Positions 61,071-64,000 of a DNA stretch of 64,000 nt are shown here, in pieces. The notes beneath the pieces were generated by a model, which ran no database searches, was not told where the DNA came from, and saw only the letters and a list, made by a program, of their open reading frames with translations. The stretch covers positions 3,281,501 through 3,345,500 of the forward strand of contig NZ_CP045295.1 of assembly GCF_009363095.1 (NCBI RefSeq), given 5' to 3'. Made by a program: the position numbers and the translations under genes. Source of the DNA: Paenibacillus cellulositrophicus (GTDB taxonomy: Bacteria; Bacillota; Bacilli; Paenibacillales; Paenibacillaceae). How positions within the stretch are numbered: position 1 is the first letter of the stretch; each line of letters begins with the position of its first letter.

Positions 61071-62339
61071 TCATCCCATGGTGCCGGCGTCTTGCTCATC
61101 GCGGGCGTCGTACTTTAGCTGCCCGCGCTTGTAGGTGCGAAGGATGCGGATGCCCGCCGCATCCTTCGTGAAGAGCGCCACGTCTGCGGGCGCGCCGGGC
61201 GCAAGGCCCTGGGCCGCTGGCAGGCCGAGCAGGCCCGCGGGGCGCACCGAGGCCATCGCCCATGCCTCGCCGAGGCTGGCGATGCCCCGCCCCGCGAGGT
61301 GCGCGATGCCGGCGGTCATGGGCAGCGCCGAGCCCGCAAGCAGCGCTGGCTGCCCGGCCAGGTGCAGCCGCCCTGAAGGCGTCAGCGTGACACGGCCGCC
61401 GATGTGCGTGTCATACGTGCCGGGCGGCATCCCGCCGAAGCTGACGGCATCGCTGACCAGGATCAGCTGCTCGCCCTTCACCTTGGCGGCGACGCGGAGA
61501 AAAGCGTCCGGCAGGTGAAAGCCGTCCGCAATCACGCTCGCCCACAAGGGCTCCTCCGCCAGCTGATCCCATATGTAATTCGGGTGGCGGGGCAGCACCG
61601 GGTGGGCGCCGTTGCCCAGATGCGTGGACATGCGCGCCCCGGCTTGAACGGCCGCCTGGATCTGTGCCGAGTTGGCCGCGGTGTGGCCGATCGAGACCAG
61701 CACGCCGCTGCCCGTGCACCGCTCGATAAAATCCACGGCCTCCGGCCACTCCGGCGATACCGTGACGACTCGGATCCGCCCTCCGGCAGTCTCCTGCCAG
61801 GACTGGAACAGTTCCCAGTCCGGCGCCCTGACATACTGGGCGTCATGGGCGCCTCTCGGCCCGTCTTCCGGGGAGATAAACGGCCCCTCCAGGTGAATTC
61901 CCGCCATATTGTGATTGGGGTCCGTTTCACACACTTCGGCAATCGTGCCGAGTCCGCTGCGCAGCGCTTCATCGCTGTTCGTAATCAGCGTGGGCAAATA
62001 CGAGGTAACGCCCTCCGCCCACAGCCTCTCGTTTAACTGCCGGACAGTTTCCGCTTGCAGCGGATGGGTGTTGAGATCCAGCCCCGCGTACCCGTTAATC
62101 TGCAGGTCCACAAGTCCCGGTCCGATGAGGGGCAGCTCCTGCCCGCCCGCCTGTGCCCCGGCAGCCTGCCGGATCTCCACCTCCTCCGGTGTCCCGAGCA
62201 CCTCGTACCCGGCAATCACCCCGCCTGCCAGGGTGAGCCGGATATGCTCCCCGGTCAGGGCATGAATGCCCTCCAGCCGGATCAGGGCGTCACGGCCGCC
62301 TGCTGCCGTGGGTTCCATCTCGCGGCGGTCAGATTCCAT
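61071..62339 (-). CDS. nagA: N-acetylglucosamine-6-phosphate deacetylase
   Basis: 422-residue amidohydrolase that deacetylates GlcNAc-6-phosphate. Metal-site 'GIHLEGPFISP' (Glu), 'VSIGHTAANS' (His), 'STHLGNGAHPVLPRH' (His) and catalytic Asp in 'LVSDAVSFGG'. The first barrel strand reads 'GLVDLQINGYAGLD', the Q-x-N variant seen in the E. coli type instead of HxH. It starts inside the end of nagB (11-base overlap). The last residues ('DARDEQDAGTMG') are extra and border the minisatellite. Confidence 0.93.
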   Translation of the reverse strand: MESDRREMEPTAAGGRDALIRLEGIHALTGEHIRLTLAGGVIAGYEVLGTPEEVEIRQAAGAQAGGQELPLIGPGLVDLQINGYAGLDLNTHPLQAETVRQLNERLWAEGVTSYLPTLITNSDEALRSGLGTIAEVCETDPNHNMAGIHLEGPFISPEDGPRGAHDAQYVRAPDWELFQSWQETAGGRIRVVTVSPEWPEAVDFIERCTGSGVLVSIGHTAANSAQIQAAVQAGARMSTHLGNGAHPVLPRHPNYIWDQLAEEPLWASVIADGFHLPDAFLRVAAKVKGEQLILVSDAVSFGGMPPGTYDTHIGGRVTLTPSGRLHLAGQPALLAGSALPMTAGIAHLAGRGIASLGEAWAMASVRPAGLLGLPAAQGLAPGAPADVALFTKDAAGIRILRTYKRGQLKYDARDEQDAGTMG

Positions 62340-63108
62340 ACGAATCCCGGTCCAGGTATAACGTACAGTTCGGGTGCTCCCGCAAAATGGAGGCCGGGCA
62401 GGCGGTCGTGATCGGTCCCTCCAGCGTCTGCGTCACCGCGCTGCGCTTCGTCGGGCCCGGCACGATGCAGAACAGGCGGCCGCCGGAGAGCAGCGTAGGG
62501 ATCGTCAGCGTCATCGCGGTTTCGGGCACCTCCCGGAACCGGTCAAAGCAGCCGTCCCGAACCTGCTGTTCCCGGCACATGTCGTCGAGCTCGACGATTT
62601 TTACCGTCTTCGGGTCGTTGAAATCGGCTACCGGCGGATCGTTAAAAGCTAAATGGCCGTTCTCCCCGATGCCGAGGCAGACGATATCGATCGGGGCCTC
62701 CTGCAGCAGTGCCGCATACCGTTCGCACTCCGCGGCGGGATTGGCGGAGCCGTCGATCAGGTGGACGGTTCCCGGGCGGACCCGGGAGAACAGCCGGGTA
62801 TCCAGAAAAGTGCTGAACCGCTGGGGAGCATCTTCGTCCAGTCCGATATATTCGTCCATGTGAAACGCGGTTACCCGGCTCCACTCGATATCTTTATCCG
62901 CTGCGAGGTAGTCCAGCAGCTCGTTCTGCGACGGGGCCGCGGCAAACACGATCCGCAAGCTGCCCCGGTCCGCCAGGATCGCCTTCATTGCTTGGGAGAC
63001 ATCGGCTGCCGCCGCTCTTCCCATCTCGTCTCTCGACGCGTACTGCCGGACCTGAAGACGGTCCTTCCACCACTTTTTCTCCGCCAAACGGGGACTGGGC
63101 ATGATCAT
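62329..63108 (-). CDS. Glucosamine-6-phosphate deaminase-like protein, divergent NagB
   Basis: 259-residue NagB/SugarP-isomerase fold. 'FHMDEYIGLDEDAPQRFSTF' matches the deaminase active-site Asp-Glu, and 'GIGENGHLAFNDPP' the catalytic His loop. The phosphate loop reads 'FAAAPSQNEL' where classic NagB has a TGSTP-like loop, and FNDP replaces the usual FNEP. This marks a distinct subgroup whose substrate may differ from GlcN-6-phosphate. Overlaps nagA by 11 bases and lies 32 bases after the isomerase gene. Confidence 0.88.
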   Translation of the reverse strand: MIMPSPRLAEKKWWKDRLQVRQYASRDEMGRAAAADVSQAMKAILADRGSLRIVFAAAPSQNELLDYLAADKDIEWSRVTAFHMDEYIGLDEDAPQRFSTFLDTRLFSRVRPGTVHLIDGSANPAAECERYAALLQEAPIDIVCLGIGENGHLAFNDPPVADFNDPKTVKIVELDDMCREQQVRDGCFDRFREVPETAMTLTIPTLLSGGRLFCIVPGPTKRSAVTQTLEGPITTACPASILREHPNCTLYLDRDSYGI

Positions 63109-63140
63109 TCCTCCTCCATTAATTTACGAACCGCTCTTGC

Positions 63141-64000
63141 TTATTGCTTGCTTATTGAAATGGAGCTCCGCTCCAGCAGCTCAAACAAGGAATTCAGGCA
63201 GTCGATCGTCGCCTCTTCCCCTCCCTCGGAAAAAGCATATCCGGCCGGGCGCTTGAGCTGCTCTTCCGTCAGGCTCGATTGAAGCCTGTAGTGGGTTTCG
63301 ACCACCAAATAGCCGTCATACCCCTCTTCCACCAGGCGGCGCAGCAGGCCGGCGTAATCCACCTGACCTTTTCCGATCGCCACCGCTTCGGTATGATCTC
63401 CCTGCTTGACCGCATCCTTCAGGTGGATGTGACAGATCCGCCCCCGCAAAGCATCGTAGCCGTCAGGGTAAGGGACCTCCCGGTCCGGATCCCACAGGTC
63501 GTTACCCGGGTCATACAATCCTTGAACATAAGGCGAATCCACCGCCCGGATCAGAGCTGCGGCTTTGGCCGCATTGGAGGCGTAGACCGCCGGATCCGCT
63601 TCCAGCGCGTAAATGACGCCATGCTGCTCCAGGATCGGCACTACGTTCTTTAATTCCCGGACGATGTCGCCAAACGCCTCCTCCAGCGGGCCTTCGGCCC
63701 AGAAGCTGAAGCCGCGGACATACCGGGTGCCGAGCCGCTGCGCCAATTCCGCATAACGGGTCAAAATTCCCCGGTGTTCGGCTACTTCTTCCGCATTTCG
63801 GAGATTGCACTTAAACACCGGGGCAGATAAGCCGCTGACCTTCAGGCCAGCCGCCCGGATCGCCGCACCGATCTCCTCTATGCGCGAATCGCTCAGCTGA
63901 TACAGCTGCTCTCCGTCCACGGAGCGCAGCTCCAGTGCGGCCAGCCCGTATCTGTGGGCAATGCGGATCGCATCGGCGATGTCCTGGGAGATTTCGTCGG
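63141..64000 (-). CDS. Sugar-phosphate isomerase/epimerase (TIM barrel), N-terminus beyond window
   Basis: Partial gene: the frame stays open to the window end at 64000, so the true start is outside. The 286 residues seen belong to the xylose-isomerase-like TIM barrel family: 'ELRSVDGEQLYQLSD', 'KVSGLSAPVFKCNL', metal Glu in 'VIYALEADPAVYASN', 'VQGLYDPGNDLWD', 'ICHIHLKDAVKQGDHTEAVAIGKGQVDY' and 'YDGYLVVETHYR'. Upstream of nagB and nagA on the same strand, so probably an amino-sugar operon. Exact reaction unknown. Confidence 0.88.
   Translation of the reverse strand, partial: DEISQDIADAIRIAHRYGLAALELRSVDGEQLYQLSDSRIEEIGAAIRAAGLKVSGLSAPVFKCNLRNAEEVAEHRGILTRYAELAQRLGTRYVRGFSFWAEGPLEEAFGDIVRELKNVVPILEQHGVIYALEADPAVYASNAAKAAALIRAVDSPYVQGLYDPGNDLWDPDREVPYPDGYDALRGRICHIHLKDAVKQGDHTEAVAIGKGQVDYAGLLRRLVEEGYDGYLVVETHYRLQSSLTEEQLKRPAGYAFSEGGEEATIDCLNSLFELLERSSISISKQ

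Noticed and set aside
1..64000. CRISPR array, prophage or transposase
   Set aside because: No regularly spaced short repeats with unique spacers, no cas-like genes, and no transposase or phage structural ORF; the repeats at 59.8-61 kb are contiguous tandem units.

Overview
The window looks like a chromosomal segment of a GC-rich, spore-forming Firmicute, most likely Paenibacillus or a close relative. The evidence is strong AGGAGG-type ribosome binding sites, many Bacillus subtilis-like gene sets (thiXYZ, csoR-copZ-copA, ycnJ-ycnI, feu/yfi-type siderophore uptake with a ycgT/yumC-type reductase, ydjO, cspB-type, yndG/H/J-like, lplABC-like, helD), lipoprotein-rich ABC systems and a large membrane-bound AraC sensor-regulator beside a sugar ABC operon. 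The genus is an inference. No rRNA, tRNA, prophage, transposase gene or CRISPR array was seen.

Layout. 1-1.6 kb: CGNR zinc-finger protein, small lipoprotein, glyoxalase-fold protein. 1.6-5.9 kb: a TPP riboswitch with its own promoter and terminator, followed by a five-gene pyrimidine (thiamine precursor) transport operon that includes a thiamine-binding protein and a TatD-family hydrolase. 5.9-10.5 kb: lipoprotein, nitroreductase, histidine phosphatase, and a zinc alcohol dehydrogenase divergent from an AdhR-like MerR regulator, with palindromic operators in front of both genes. 10.7-19.3 kb: copper homeostasis (copA, copZ, csoR; then, after a GGDEF/HD-GYP protein and a small ORF, ycnJ and ycnI). 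19.3-24.0 kb: Fur-controlled siderophore uptake and a flavin reductase. 24.1-25.2 kb: YdjO-like and cold-shock proteins, with a long hairpin-bearing leader and a MITE-like element. 25.2-28.3 kb: glutamate/glutamine-type ABC transporter whose ATPase appears to start at CTG.

28.4-33.0 kb: GH38 alpha-mannosidase with a GntR-LacI hybrid regulator. 33.1-36.3 kb: three overlapping membrane/DUF4166/SRPBCC genes resembling yndJ-yndH-yndG. 36.4-39.8 kb: M29 aminopeptidase, HbpS-like protein and a secreted four-repeat protein. 39.9-42.4 kb: multidrug MFS pump divergent from its TetR regulator with twin operators. 42.4-46.7 kb: NTF2-like protein, WYL regulator, HelD-like helicase, Dps. 46.8-49.8 kb: electrophile/oxidant cluster (HxlR regulator, quinone-reductase-like MDR protein, RclA/MerA-like flavoprotein). 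50.2-53.5 kb: VOC protein, small membrane protein, MATE pump, and a two-gene DUF6530-like/GIY-YIG unit behind tandem palindromes.

53.7-59.8 kb: lplABC-type carbohydrate importer divergent from a membrane AraC sensor-regulator. 59.8-61.07 kb: 1.28 kb without a credible gene, built of an inverted dyad, three tandem copies of a ~220-bp unit each carrying a GC-rich terminator-like hairpin, and a decaying 38-bp minisatellite that reaches the 3' end of nagA. 61.1-64.0 kb: nagA, a divergent nagB and a sugar-phosphate isomerase that runs off the window end. Coding, regulatory and repeat calls come from reading the sequence and family knowledge; no database search was run.
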